Shown here one piece after another: positions 34,972 through 44,088 of a DNA stretch of 46,431 nucleotides. The position numbers and the translations under genes are program-made. The stretch is taken from assembly GCA_002255495.1 (NCBI GenBank), contig NCAP01000011.1, positions 1-46,431 of the forward strand, in the 5' to 3' direction. This DNA is from Rhodospirillales bacterium 20-60-12 (GTDB taxonomy: Bacteria; Pseudomonadota; Alphaproteobacteria; Acetobacterales; Acetobacteraceae). Under the pieces are notes generated by a model that searched no databases, had not been told where the DNA came from, and was given only the letters and a program-made list of their open reading frames with translations. The first letter of the stretch is position 1; the number at the start of each line of letters is the position of its first letter.

Positions 34972-35028
34972 TCAGGCCAAACCATCGCCGATCGTGGGTC
35001 ACCATGGTCGGCGCAGCGTTGATCTAAC

Positions 35029-35063
35029 AACCGGCTCCTGTCACAACGGGGGCCGGTTTTATT
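35029..35063 (+). terminator. Terminator after the OmpA gene
   Basis: AACCGGCTCC (35029-35038) pairs with GGGGGCCGGTT (35048-35058), with one unpaired base, and is followed by TTTTATTTT. As between potD and puuA, the T tract runs straight into the next gene's ribosome site (GGAG at about 35066-35069). Confidence 0.7.
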
Positions 35064-35075
35064 TTGGAGTAACGC

Positions 35076-36275
35076 GTGAACAAAGCAGGACTTTCCACGG
35101 CGCGCCTGGCCCGGATCGATGACTGGGCCAATGAGCTCGTGGCCTCGGGCAAGCTCGCCGGGCTGACCGCCCTCGTCGCCCGACGCGGCGAGACCGCGTA
35201 TTTCAAATGCTTTGGTCTGGCCGACATCGCCCGCGCGGAACCGATGGCGGAAAATACGATTTTTCGGATCTATTCCATGACCAAGCCGCTCACCAGCGTC
35301 GCGATCATGATGTTGTATGAGCAAGGGAAATTCCAACTCGACGACCCGATTACCCGCTTTTTGCCATGCTTTGCCAATATGCGCGTCGCAACCGGCGGCA
35401 CCCGCGCCAAACTGGAAACCGAGCCGGCCAAGCGTGACATCACCTTTCGTGACCTGCTGAACCATACGTCGGGCCTGACATATGGCTTCATGGAATCATC
35501 CTTGGTCGATGAGCAATATCGCAGCCAAAACATCGACTTCCAGATGGCCACGACCTCGCTGGCCGATGTTGTCACGCGCGCGGCCGCCTTGCCGTTAATT
35601 GCCCAACCTGGAGAGGCATGGAATTATTCAATTGCAACCGACGTGCTTGGCTATTTGGTCGAAATCATATCCGGCCAGCCATTCGAGACATTTCTTGCCG
35701 AAAAAATCATCACGCCCTTGGGTATGGTCGATACCGGCTTTCATGTGCCAGCCGAAAAACTCCCGCGCCTGGCCGCCAACTATGCGCGTGGCGCCGATGG
35801 ACAGCCGAAATTGATCGATGATCCGCAGACCAGCCGATATGGCAAACCGCGCATGGTTCATTCCGGCGGCGGCGGCCTGGTATCCACCAATGCCGATTAT
35901 CTCCGCTTCTGCGAGTTCATGCTCAACAAGGGTGTGCTCGATGGCGTGCGGTTGTTGGGCCGCAAAACGGTCGAGCTGATGACGTGCAACCATTTACGCG
36001 GCGACATGGCCGCGATGGGCCAGCCTCGATTTTCGGAATCCTCTTATGCCGGCATTGGTTTTGGCCTTGGGTTCTCGGTCATGCTTGACCCTGCTCACGC
36101 CCAGATCCTCGGCTCGCCCGGCGAATATGCCTGGGGCGGCGCAGCCAGCACGGCCTTCTGGATCGATCCTCAGGAGGAAATGATCGTGATATTCATGACC
36201 CAATTGATGCCCTCCTCGACTTACCCGATCCGCCGTGAATTGCGGGTCCTCACCTACCAAGCGATCATCGATTAG
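35076..36275 (+). CDS. Serine beta-lactamase-fold hydrolase (class C/esterase VIII type)
   Basis: 399 aa, GTG start with a GGAG site. Catalytic motif S67-M-T-K70 (SxxK), Tyr at Y184 in WNYSIATDVLG in place of the YxN of class C beta-lactamases, and a third motif region around HSGGGGL and WGGAAST near residues 265-355. No signal peptide is visible, so it is probably a cytoplasmic esterase (EstB-like) and not a beta-lactamase. The preceding OmpA gene is separated from it by a terminator. The stop is close to the GTG start of the flavoprotein gene. Confidence 0.83.
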   Translation: MNKAGLSTARLARIDDWANELVASGKLAGLTALVARRGETAYFKCFGLADIARAEPMAENTIFRIYSMTKPLTSVAIMMLYEQGKFQLDDPITRFLPCFANMRVATGGTRAKLETEPAKRDITFRDLLNHTSGLTYGFMESSLVDEQYRSQNIDFQMATTSLADVVTRAAALPLIAQPGEAWNYSIATDVLGYLVEIISGQPFETFLAEKIITPLGMVDTGFHVPAEKLPRLAANYARGADGQPKLIDDPQTSRYGKPRMVHSGGGGLVSTNADYLRFCEFMLNKGVLDGVRLLGRKTVELMTCNHLRGDMAAMGQPRFSESSYAGIGFGLGFSVMLDPAHAQILGSPGEYAWGGAASTAFWIDPQEEMIVIFMTQLMPSSTYPIRRELRVLTYQAIID

Positions 36276-36279
36276 GCAT

Positions 36280-37494
36280 GTGGCAGAGATCAGCATTATT
36301 GGCGCCGGACCGGCCGGCCTCATCGCCGCCCAGACATTGGCGCAGGCAGGCCATAGGGTCACTATCTTTGATCAGATGGCCTCGGTTGGCCGTAAATTTC
36401 TCCTCGCCGGCCGCGGTGGCTTAAACCTTACTCACAGCGAACCTCTGCCCGACTTCCTGCCCCGCTACGGTGCCAGCCAATCCTTTCTCGCCAAAGCACT
36501 CGACATATTCAGCCCCGATGACTTACGGGCCTGGTGCACGTCACTCGGGCAGGACTGGTTTATCGGATCATCCGGGCGCGTGTTTCCAACGGTTATGAAA
36601 ACCTCCCCTTTGTTGCGCGCCTGGCTGGCCAGGCTAGCCGCCTTGCATGTCACGATCAGGCCGCGCATGCGCTGGATGGGTTGGAACGAGCAAGGCGCTC
36701 TGCTCTTTCAAAATGCAGCCTACGAACTCGAGCAATTCAACCCAGACGCCACCATCCTGGCATTGGGCGGGGCAAGCTGGCCGCGCCTGGGTTCGGACGG
36801 CACATGGGTGGATTTATTGTTGGGCCGCGGTATCGATGTCGCTCCCCTGAAGCCCGCCAATTGCGGCTTCATCGTTCCGTGGAGCCCCATTTTCCGCGGC
36901 AAATTCATCGGCCACGCCTTGCATCATATTACCGCAAGCTTCGCCGGTCAGATTGCGGAAGGTGAAGCTATAATCAGCGATTATGGCATTGAAGGTGGTG
37001 TGATTTATGGCATAGGAAGCGGCCTGCGCGATCATATCGAGCAGCATGGCGAGGCGACGATGCATATCGATCTACGCCCCGAGATGTCGCATAATGAAAC
37101 CATGCGCCGCTTGCGCGCGATTCGTGCCCGCGAGAGTACCGGCAATACATTGCGGAAGGCGCTCAGCCTGTCGCCCGTTGCCATCAGCCTGCTCCGCGAG
37201 TCGACAATGGATATTCCACGGGATTCGGAAAAACTCGCAGGTTTTGTCAAAGCCGTGCCACTGCGCCTGATCGGTACGCAGAATATCGGTCGCGCAATCT
37301 CAAGCGCCGGGGGCATCAAATGGTCGGCACTGGATGAGCAGCTGATGCTGCGCCGACATCCGGGATTATTTGCGGCGGGCGAGATGATTGATTGGGAAGC
37401 GCCAACCGGGGGCTATCTGCTCCAGGCCTGCTTTTCGACTGGTACCCAAGCAGCACGGGGTGTGATGAATTGGCTGGCAGCCAGGCATCCATAA
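36280..37494 (+). CDS. HI0933/TIGR03862-type flavoprotein
   Basis: 404 aa from GTG 36280. An ATG at 36235 in the same frame would overlap the hydrolase gene by 41 bp and give an atypical N-terminus, so the GTG giving VAEISIIGAGPAGLIAA is preferred. FAD motif GAGPAG near residues 7-12; typical HI0933 blocks SVGRKFLLAGRGGLNLTH, SSGRVFPTVMKTSPLLRAWL cut as SSGRVFP and KTSPLLRAW, ALGGASWPRLGSDG, and a C-terminal GGIKWSALDEQLMLRRHPGL then GEMIDWEAPTGGYLLQACFS. Subfamily members are oxidoreductases of unknown substrate (YhiN relatives). Confidence 0.85.
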   Translation: MAEISIIGAGPAGLIAAQTLAQAGHRVTIFDQMASVGRKFLLAGRGGLNLTHSEPLPDFLPRYGASQSFLAKALDIFSPDDLRAWCTSLGQDWFIGSSGRVFPTVMKTSPLLRAWLARLAALHVTIRPRMRWMGWNEQGALLFQNAAYELEQFNPDATILALGGASWPRLGSDGTWVDLLLGRGIDVAPLKPANCGFIVPWSPIFRGKFIGHALHHITASFAGQIAEGEAIISDYGIEGGVIYGIGSGLRDHIEQHGEATMHIDLRPEMSHNETMRRLRAIRARESTGNTLRKALSLSPVAISLLRESTMDIPRDSEKLAGFVKAVPLRLIGTQNIGRAISSAGGIKWSALDEQLMLRRHPGLFAAGEMIDWEAPTGGYLLQACFSTGTQAARGVMNWLAARHP

Positions 37495-37541
37495 AAGTCG
37501 TCACCTGCCTACGTGCCGGACCGCAATGTTGCATCATGGGC

Positions 37542-38948
37542 TTACAAATAAGCGGCACCTGCTTCATCGGCAAACCGATCCGGTGGCCCTTGCCAGATGA
37601 TGCGGCCATGTTCGAGGACATAAACGCGATCGGCGTGGGGTAGTGCAAACGTGACGTTCTGCTCGCCCAACAGCACGGTAATATCGGTCGTGTCACGCAG
37701 GATGGTCAGCGCATCGGAGAGCTGTCCCAGGATCACCGGGGCGAGCCCTAACGTTGGCTCGTCAAGAATGAGCAGCTTCGGGCGCATCATCAAAGCGCGT
37801 GCAATTGCGAGCATTTGCTGTTCACCGCCCGAGAGTGTGCGGGCCGCTTGCCCGGCACGCGATTTCAGGATGGGAAATAAATTCAGCAGCCATTCCAGTC
37901 GTTCAGCCGAATCGGCTTTACTTTGGTGTTGGCCGCCGAGATCGAGATTCTCCCGCACCGACATATCGCCGAATAATTCCCTTGTTTCGGGGCATTGGAC
38001 AATACCCGCACGGGCGATCGCGGCCGGGGTCTGCTTGCCGCGCACATCACCTTGCCAAGTGATCGATCCACGCGCCGGAATCAGACCAGAAATTGCGTTA
38101 AACAAGGTCGTTTTGCCCGCACCATTCAAACCGACAATGGAGACAAATTCCCGCTCATGGACAATGAGATCGATATTTTCGAGTGCCTGGGCCTTACCGT
38201 AAAATACTTCAAGCCCACCGCCGAGATAAACCCGCCTGACGGTCGGATCAGCAATAACGTCCGCGGCACTGCCTTCGGCGATTTTCTCACCAAGATACAT
38301 TGCAAGCACACGATCGACCATGGCAGCGACGGATTTTACATTATGATCGACCAGCAATACCGCACGGCCCTCATCACGAAACGTCTCGATCAGGGCTGCG
38401 AAAGTTTTCACTTCACTAGATGTCAGGCCGGCAAATGGCTCGTCCACGAGCACCACTTGCGGATCGCGCGCGATGGCCTTGGCCATTTCCATGCGTCGCA
38501 AATCGGCAAAAGGTAGGCTGGCCGGCAGCCGATTCAGCACATCGCCGAGGCCGCAGCGTTCACCGATGCTGCGCGCCTGATCGATAGCCGTTTGATCGGG
38601 TATCAAACTGGTCAACCGGTCTGGAAGCAAGCCGAGCAGAATATTTTCCAACACGGTTTGCCGATGCAACGGGCGTGAATGTTGAAATACAATACCAATA
38701 CCCGCACGGGCTATCTGATGCGTCGGCTTACCCGCCAATTCGAGATCATTGAGGCGAATACTGCCCTCATTGGGACGTTCAATCCCCATGATGAGCTTCA
38801 TCACTGTTGATTTTCCCGACCCGTTCGGGCCGATCAATCCCAAAATCTCCCCGCGATGAAGATTCATATCGATGCCCTTTACAGCCACCAGACCACCAAA
38901 TCTCTTGGTCAGCCCGGTAACTTCCAGACATGGTGCACCGTTATTCAT
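37542..38948 (-). CDS. Fused LivG-LivF ABC ATPase (two nucleotide-binding domains)
   Basis: 468 aa holding two ABC domains in one chain. Domain 1 (about 1-243, LivG-like): Walker A GPNGSGKST at 40-48, Walker B VVLVDE ending E170, H202. Its signature is LPFADLRR at 145-152, lacking the Ser-Gly-Gly core. Domain 2 (about 245-468, LivF-like): Walker A GLNGAGKTT at 273-281, LSGGE at 372-376, Walker B LLILDE ending E397, LLGEQN at the switch. In ordinary branched-chain amino acid importers these are separate genes. It overlaps livM by 4 bp and is last of livK-H-M-GF. The substrate is inferred only from LivK. Confidence 0.88.
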   Translation of the reverse strand: MNNGAPCLEVTGLTKRFGGLVAVKGIDMNLHRGEILGLIGPNGSGKSTVMKLIMGIERPNEGSIRLNDLELAGKPTHQIARAGIGIVFQHSRPLHRQTVLENILLGLLPDRLTSLIPDQTAIDQARSIGERCGLGDVLNRLPASLPFADLRRMEMAKAIARDPQVVLVDEPFAGLTSSEVKTFAALIETFRDEGRAVLLVDHNVKSVAAMVDRVLAMYLGEKIAEGSAADVIADPTVRRVYLGGGLEVFYGKAQALENIDLIVHEREFVSIVGLNGAGKTTLFNAISGLIPARGSITWQGDVRGKQTPAAIARAGIVQCPETRELFGDMSVRENLDLGGQHQSKADSAERLEWLLNLFPILKSRAGQAARTLSGGEQQMLAIARALMMRPKLLILDEPTLGLAPVILGQLSDALTILRDTTDITVLLGEQNVTFALPHADRVYVLEHGRIIWQGPPDRFADEAGAAYL

Positions 38949-39868
38949 GTCGTTCTCCTGGCGCGCAGCATACCAAGCAACCCATCAGGCGACACCATAA
39001 TCACAATGAGCGCCATAATAGCGACCACCAGCGTACTGAGCTGCCCAAGGGGGCGCAAAATCTCGCCGGCGACGATGAGGAATATCGCGCCAATCGCGCC
39101 GCCTATGATGGTTCGCCGCCCCCCCAGAACTGCTGCGATGATGACGCGAACACCAATGGCGATATCGACCACGGCATTCACCGAGGCGGTGCCCAAATAG
39201 AACACCAACAAGGCCCCTGACAGTCCGGAAAACAGAGCACTGATCGCGAAGGCAGCAATTTTATGCTTGGTGATATTAAAGCCCAGTGCCCGCGCCGCAA
39301 TTGGGTCTTGTCCTGCAGCTTGCAGGATCAACCCAAAATTTGACCTGGATATCGCAAATAATATGGCACCGCTGACGGTCATGAATGCCAGCGCATATTC
39401 GTAATTGGGGGCACTATTCACCGATAACACATCGGGCATCGACAAGCCGATTTCGCCCCCCGTCACACCAGCGAAAATCACGATCACCTGTTGCAACAGC
39501 AACACCGCGACCAGGGTGATCAAACCCAGATATGGGCCAGTCAGACGCAGAGCGGGAATTGCCAATGCCACACCACCGATTACCGCAGCAAGAGCGCCGA
39601 TGAGAATGCACACAGGCACTGGCAAATTGAGCAGCGAATCAGCCATGCCGGCGCCATAAGCCCCAAGCCCGATCAGAAATGTTGGTCCGAAATTCACCTC
39701 GCCGGCATAGCCGAACAGTAAATCCCACGACATTGAAAATACCGCAAAATAGAATGCGGTGGTCAACACGCCCAGAATGTAATCCGACACCCCAAAAGGC
39801 AGCAGGCTGGCAATGGCCAACGTACCAATGGTGAGAATGAAAGGTTTTGAGGAGAAAAATTTTTTCAT
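38945..39868 (-). CDS. livM: Branched-chain amino acid-type ABC permease LivM
   Basis: 307 aa with about eight to nine membrane spans. Conserved LivM landmarks: SWDLLFGYAGEVNFGPTFLIG (given as SWDLLFGYAGEVNFG), ALRLTGPYLGLITLVAV, the loop RSNFGLILQAAGQDPIAARALG (given as NFGLILQAAGQDPIAA), and GLSGALLVFYLGTASV. It pairs with LivH in the membrane. It begins 2 bp after the livH stop and overlaps the fused ATPase gene by 4 bp, so all are one operon on the minus strand. Confidence 0.93.
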   Translation of the reverse strand: MKKFFSSKPFILTIGTLAIASLLPFGVSDYILGVLTTAFYFAVFSMSWDLLFGYAGEVNFGPTFLIGLGAYGAGMADSLLNLPVPVCILIGALAAVIGGVALAIPALRLTGPYLGLITLVAVLLLQQVIVIFAGVTGGEIGLSMPDVLSVNSAPNYEYALAFMTVSGAILFAISRSNFGLILQAAGQDPIAARALGFNITKHKIAAFAISALFSGLSGALLVFYLGTASVNAVVDIAIGVRVIIAAVLGGRRTIIGGAIGAIFLIVAGEILRPLGQLSTLVVAIMALIVIMVSPDGLLGMLRARRTT

Positions 39869-39870
39869 CG

Positions 39871-40746
39871 TCAGCGCCTGCCGAGAAGGCCTTGCGGCCG
39901 GATATATAAAACCAGGATCAGCAAGACCAAAGCTGGAACGTTTCGCAACGATGGTGATACGAGGTAAGCTGTCAGTGTTTCGATATACCCAATCACATAA
40001 GCCGCGAACAAGGTGCCGGAGACGCTGCCCAATCCACCGAGCACAACAATCGAAAAAGCGCTTCCGGTGAGTGCCGGAATAAATTCGGAACTCGTGCCAA
40101 GAAAGCTGCCGAGCAAAATGCCCGCAATGCCAGCCAACACACCATAGATAATCCAGACCAACAGATAAATCCGCGACAATTCAAATCCCAGCAAAGTCAG
40201 TCCGCGCGGGTTGATCGAAGCCGCGAGCAATTGCTTGCCCATTTTTGTCCGATTGACCAGCAGCCATAAGCATCCCAGAACAACCCACGATATAGCGGCG
40301 GTGATGAATTCATTGGCCGGCGTGGTAACACCGAGAAAATCGACAATGCCAGGCAGTAAAGGCTTCACCGTGATCGGCGTGTCAGTGAAGATGTATGAGA
40401 GCATCTCCTGCAGCATGACACCCCACAACAAAGTGCCGGTTAGAACAAATAACTCCCGCTCCCGTGCCGGAATAACCCGCGAGCGCTGGATCGGCCGGAC
40501 AATCAGCAAATACGTCGCCATGGCGGTCACGATACCGGCCAATATCCCGGCGCCGGCACCGATATAGGCCCCGAGTCCGAGCCGGGTCCCGACGTAATAA
40601 GCGATCATGGCGCTGACCACGAGCAGGCCGCCATGGGCGAGGTTGAGCACACCCGAGACGCCAAAAATCAAAGTGAATCCGAGTGCACCAAGGGCGTAGA
40701 GGGTGCTGATGGCAAAGCCATCGATCAGAATTTGCAGGACGAGCAT
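39871..40746 (-). CDS. livH: Branched-chain amino acid-type ABC permease LivH
   Basis: 291 aa; family hallmark YALGALGFTLIFGVSGVLNL (near 17-36) followed by HGGLLVV, then further spans. The EAA-like contact loop is in the MGKQLLAASINPRGLTLLG segment (about 178-196), and GSFLGTSSEFIPALTGSAF near 220. Forms the importer channel with LivM. The gap to livK is 85 bp and contains a strong hairpin that may tune expression of the permease genes relative to the binding protein. Confidence 0.93.
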   Translation of the reverse strand: MLVLQILIDGFAISTLYALGALGFTLIFGVSGVLNLAHGGLLVVSAMIAYYVGTRLGLGAYIGAGAGILAGIVTAMATYLLIVRPIQRSRVIPARERELFVLTGTLLWGVMLQEMLSYIFTDTPITVKPLLPGIVDFLGVTTPANEFITAAISWVVLGCLWLLVNRTKMGKQLLAASINPRGLTLLGFELSRIYLLVWIIYGVLAGIAGILLGSFLGTSSEFIPALTGSAFSIVVLGGLGSVSGTLFAAYVIGYIETLTAYLVSPSLRNVPALVLLILVLYIRPQGLLGRR

Positions 40747-40795
40747 GAGGTCTCCGGCCGAATCGCGGATGTCAATTTATCCTGAACAGGCAACA

Positions 40796-40822
40796 GGCCG
40801 GCGGCACAAAGTGCCACCGGCC
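40796..40822 (-). promoter_or_regulatory. Intercistronic hairpin between livK and livH
   Basis: GGCCGGCGGCAC (40796-40807) and GTGCCACCGGCC (40811-40822) form a 12-bp stem with one G-U pair and a 3-nt loop. No T tract follows on the minus strand, so it looks like an mRNA-stabilising or processing hairpin after the binding-protein gene, not a full terminator. Confidence 0.6.
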
Positions 40823-40831
40823 AGCGGAGTG

Positions 40832-42109
40832 TTAGTTCGCCGCCATTTTCGGTAATTTCACGAAGCTTGGAAATTCCGCTTTGGCATTGGCGAGATTGAG
40901 TGGCCAGATGGTCTTTTGCTGACCGCTCTGCCACTGAATTGCAACACCGGTTACATAACCGGGCCCATAACGCAGGGCATGAGTGAATTGACTGCTTTGG
41001 CCGAGAAATTCCAGACGCCCCTGCGTGCCAACCATATCAGTCTTTTCAAGCGCTGCCACGAGCGGCAGGGCGTTGGTGGATTTCGCCCGTTCGATCGCAT
41101 CTTTCAGCATGTACATCGCATCATAAGTCGTATACGCCGAATAAGCGGGCGAATAACCGAACTTCTTCTGATAGGCATCGGAAAATGGCAAGGTTTTCGG
41201 CGTAATGGCGACACCCGGTGCCGCCACGTTTCCGGTAATCACCCCTTCGGTGCCACCATTGGTCGCTTGCCAGAATTGCGAGCTGCCGGCCTGCGCATTG
41301 ATGCCTGCGAGCGCGATCGGCACGTGCTGGGTATTCCACTGCACGGTTGGTTGCACACCCACATGCGCCCAACCCGCAATGATCACGTTCGGGTTCAAGC
41401 TCGCCAATTGCTGATAAATCGGCGTGAAATCGGTTGTGTCAGGGGAGAAGCGAATCTCCTTTTCAACAGTCAAGCCCGCCTTCGGCAGGCAACCCTGATA
41501 CCCGGCATCGAGCGGCTGGGTCCAGGCGGCGTCCTCGCTCAGGATCACAGCGGTTTTCATGTGGAACTGGTTGACCAGAATGTCATGCGACGCATCGCAA
41601 ACCGCCTGGGCCAAAAACGCTGCGGGCAGATAAGCGTGGAAGATATATTTATTCCGGGCATAATCCTTGTGAACGAACTGGCTGAGCTGGTTCGCGGCTG
41701 CCCCGGTAATCAGATAAGGTTCGTGCAGACGGGCCGACCAGGGTTCAAGGGCAAGCCCCACTTCGCTGACGAAGGTGCCGACCACAGCAACCACATGGTC
41801 TTCTTTGACCATGCGCTGGAACGAGCTGACAGCATCGGTTGAGGAGAGATGGTCGTCCTCGATCACCAATTGGATCTGCCGGCCATCAATCCCGCCCGCT
41901 GCGTTGATCTGATCGGCGGCGAGTTCAGCGCCATTGGCAATGGCTTTGCCCGGAATCGTCGCCAGTTCGGTGGTGATGCCGATTTTGATCGGATCGGCAG
42001 CCTGGGCCGGGCTGACAGCCCAACCTGCAAAGCCCACCAACATCGTCGCGGCCGAGGCCAACAAACCGGCCCGAATCGAGCGCGCAGCAATGAAACCTTT
42101 AAGGTTCAT
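40832..42109 (-). CDS. livK: LivK-type periplasmic substrate-binding protein
   Basis: 425 aa. ATG 42109 has a perfect AGGAGG ribosome site (42117-42122) and starts a signal peptide ending near AQA; the upstream open extension is rejected. Leu/Ile/Val-binding family (Peripla_BP_6): DPIKIGITTELATIPGKAIA, AADQINAAGGIDGRQIQLV cut as AADQINAAGGIDGRQ, and VVAVVGTFVSEVGLALEPW cut as VVAVVGTFVSEVG. Ligand may be a branched-chain amino acid, an aromatic acid or a short amide; the family is broad. Two cysteines (C213 area and C245 area) may be paired. Confidence 0.9.
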   Translation of the reverse strand: MNLKGFIAARSIRAGLLASAATMLVGFAGWAVSPAQAADPIKIGITTELATIPGKAIANGAELAADQINAAGGIDGRQIQLVIEDDHLSSTDAVSSFQRMVKEDHVVAVVGTFVSEVGLALEPWSARLHEPYLITGAAANQLSQFVHKDYARNKYIFHAYLPAAFLAQAVCDASHDILVNQFHMKTAVILSEDAAWTQPLDAGYQGCLPKAGLTVEKEIRFSPDTTDFTPIYQQLASLNPNVIIAGWAHVGVQPTVQWNTQHVPIALAGINAQAGSSQFWQATNGGTEGVITGNVAAPGVAITPKTLPFSDAYQKKFGYSPAYSAYTTYDAMYMLKDAIERAKSTNALPLVAALEKTDMVGTQGRLEFLGQSSQFTHALRYGPGYVTGVAIQWQSGQQKTIWPLNLANAKAEFPSFVKLPKMAAN

Positions 42110-42195
42110 GTTTTTTCCTCCTGATATTGTCGTTGAGGCGTGGACATCGCCTCTCACTAAAGATGACCCTGTTTCCGTTTGCGACACAAGGCTCC

Positions 42196-43455
42196 TCAGG
42201 GCGGATTCGGCGAAATAATGGGGATCGCCCCCCAAAATCGTAAAACCAATACCAGCATGACCAGTTGCATGCAGGAGACCAGGGCCACGCAGCCGGTCCA
42301 GCCGGTTGCGCGCCAAAGGCCGGCTGGCAATATCCCGCCCAGACTGCCGCCGATATAATAAAACGTGACATAGAGCCCGACAGCCGTGGATTTGGCCTCA
42401 CGCGCCGCCGCGCCGACAAAGCCGGTCGCCAGCGCCTGCTCCACAAACAAGCCGCAGCACATAAACGCCAAGCCGGCGATGATAATGGGCAGAGACTGCG
42501 CCAAGGTCAGCCCGAACCCTAAGAAACCAGCCAGTGATGCGGCCAACACCACCGGCCGCCGCCCGATCCGGGCGGCAAGCCTGGTCGCCAGCGGTGTGAC
42601 CACTACACCGGCCAGATAAACCACGAAAACCAGCCCCAGCGCCGCTGGGCCTAAATTGAAGGGCGGTGCGGCAAGCCGGAAATTGATAAACGTAAACACG
42701 GCAACAAAGCTGAACAACACGCCAAACCCCACCGCATAGGTCGCCAGTAAACGCGGGTTGCCCATGTGGATCTTGTACGAGCGCAGGGCCCGCGCCAGGC
42801 CGCGGGTTGGGGTAAAATTCTGTTCGGCCGGCAGCCAAATGAAAATCATCCAGGCGAGTGCCATGGTCAGCAAACCGATCAATGCCAGAGCAATGCGCCA
42901 GCCCAAATATTCGGTGGCGATACCCGTGATGACCCGCCCCGCGAAACCGCCGAAAATGGCACCTGTGATATACGTCCCGGCCAATTTGATGGTCGTGCCG
43001 CCGGCGGATTCATCACCAATATACGCCACCGTGACCGTGAAAATGAACGGCAGCAGCAATCCTTGCAAAAACCGCCAGAGGATCATCTGCCCGAGCGTCT
43101 GCGCCGTGGCCGCAAGCAGGGTCGGCAGGATCAGCAACATGGCCGCACTCACAATCAGACGGCGCCGGCCGAATCGGTCCGAGATCGCACCGATCAACGG
43201 GGCGATCATTGCGACCGCCAATAAAGGTGTGGTGACGGTCAAGCCCGTGCGCAGTGGACTGGTATGAAATTGGCTGGCCAGAACAGTCAAAATGGCCTGG
43301 GTGCAATAGAGATTGAGAAAAGTGACAACACCGGCGGCAAAGACCGCCAGATTGCGCTGGGTCAGTTTGTTGCGGGGCAACATGCCCGCCAGCCCGATTG
43401 TCGGCCCGATTGTCGGATTGAGCTCAGAAATGTCTCTCGAAGACGGTGATGACAT
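42196..43455 (-). CDS. MFS transporter (YnfM-like)
   Basis: 419 aa with 12 predicted spans; MFS loop motif DRFGRRRLIVSAAMLL near residues 93-108, and AARIGRRPVVLAASLAG in the second half. The start ATG 43455 has an AGGTG site but overlaps the Wza-like gene by 32 bp; ATG 43383 (MLPRNKLTQRN) would avoid the overlap. The similarity is to drug/arabinose-type exporters of the YnfM group; substrate unknown. It is downstream of the Wza-like gene on the same strand and 86 bp before livK. Confidence 0.83.
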   Translation of the reverse strand: MSSPSSRDISELNPTIGPTIGLAGMLPRNKLTQRNLAVFAAGVVTFLNLYCTQAILTVLASQFHTSPLRTGLTVTTPLLAVAMIAPLIGAISDRFGRRRLIVSAAMLLILPTLLAATAQTLGQMILWRFLQGLLLPFIFTVTVAYIGDESAGGTTIKLAGTYITGAIFGGFAGRVITGIATEYLGWRIALALIGLLTMALAWMIFIWLPAEQNFTPTRGLARALRSYKIHMGNPRLLATYAVGFGVLFSFVAVFTFINFRLAAPPFNLGPAALGLVFVVYLAGVVVTPLATRLAARIGRRPVVLAASLAGFLGFGLTLAQSLPIIIAGLAFMCCGLFVEQALATGFVGAAAREAKSTAVGLYVTFYYIGGSLGGILPAGLWRATGWTGCVALVSCMQLVMLVLVLRFWGAIPIISPNPP

Positions 43456-43993
43456 CGCCCGGTTTCACCTGTGCAGCCGCCGCGGCGCGCCAGACGCGTG
43501 GCGGACCATCCACCGCGCGAGTAACCCCGACATAAGCCTGCACCGCCCGATAGGTAAAGCCACCAGCAATCGAAACCGCACTCAAGACAGTCATGCCCGG
43601 CTGGTATGGGTAGGGCCCCGGCTTGTTCACCTCACCCAGGATATAAAATGGCCGGTATTCAACAATTTCAACGGCGACTGACGGTTTCAAAATCAGTTGG
43701 TCACTCTGCAACTTGCGGGCGATCAATCGCGCGAGATCAATAGCCGTATAACCCGCGGCGCGAATGCCGCCGACGAGCGGCATGTCGATCATGCCGCCCG
43801 CGTCCACCCGATATTCGTGGCTTAATTGCTTCTCATCAAATACGATAACCCGAATCTGATCGCCTGGCCCAAATTCGTAGTCAGCCTTGTATTGTGTGGG
43901 CAGGAGCGGCAAATCGTCCGCCATGCAACCGCTGACCGGCAGGGCCATGATCAGCTTGAGCGCCAAACGGCGAGTGCAAACAACCAAGTCCAA
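43424..43993 (-). CDS. Wza-like polysaccharide export lipoprotein
   Basis: 189 aa. The start is TTG at 43993, supported by an AAGGGG ribosome site about 4 nt upstream; the nearest ATG would leave a signal too short for a lipoprotein. Lipobox LPVSGC places the lipid-anchored cysteine at residue 23. The Poly_export domain has YEFGPGDQIRVIVFDEKQLS, the GGMIDMPLVGGIRAAGYTA stretch, and a SLBB-type domain with FYILGEVNKPGPYPY and SIAGGFTYRA. It lacks the long C-terminal regions of E. coli Wza. Divergent from the Wzc-like gene, with which it should form a capsule or exopolysaccharide export system. Confidence 0.87.
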   Translation of the reverse strand: MDLVVCTRRLALKLIMALPVSGCMADDLPLLPTQYKADYEFGPGDQIRVIVFDEKQLSHEYRVDAGGMIDMPLVGGIRAAGYTAIDLARLIARKLQSDQLILKPSVAVEIVEYRPFYILGEVNKPGPYPYQPGMTVLSAVSIAGGFTYRAVQAYVGVTRAVDGPPRVWRAAAAAQVKPGDVITVFERHF

Positions 43994-44032
43994 AACCCCT
44001 TTTATAGATTACGACTGATCAACAACTTAAAA

Positions 44033-44061
44033 TTGATTTTTTTATCCGCTTATTGTAATGA
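44033..44061 (+). promoter_or_regulatory. Candidate promoter for the Wzc-like gene
   Basis: TTGATT (44033-44038) and TAATGA (44056-44061) are 17 bp apart in the AT-rich gap between the divergent Wza-like and Wzc-like genes; spacing and position about 28 bp before the start fit a sigma70-type promoter. Confidence 0.3.
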
Positions 44062-44088
44062 CTTGTAAAGCATTGATCGGAATTCGCC

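Noticed and set aside
42135-42153. Hairpin GAGGCG/CGCCTC in the livK leader as a riboswitch or terminator
   Set aside because: Only 6 bp with no T tract and no known aptamer shape; too weak to call.
42110-42316. N-terminal extension of LivK in the same frame
   Set aside because: Perfect AGGAGG and signal peptide place the start at 42109; the extension runs into the MFS gene region.
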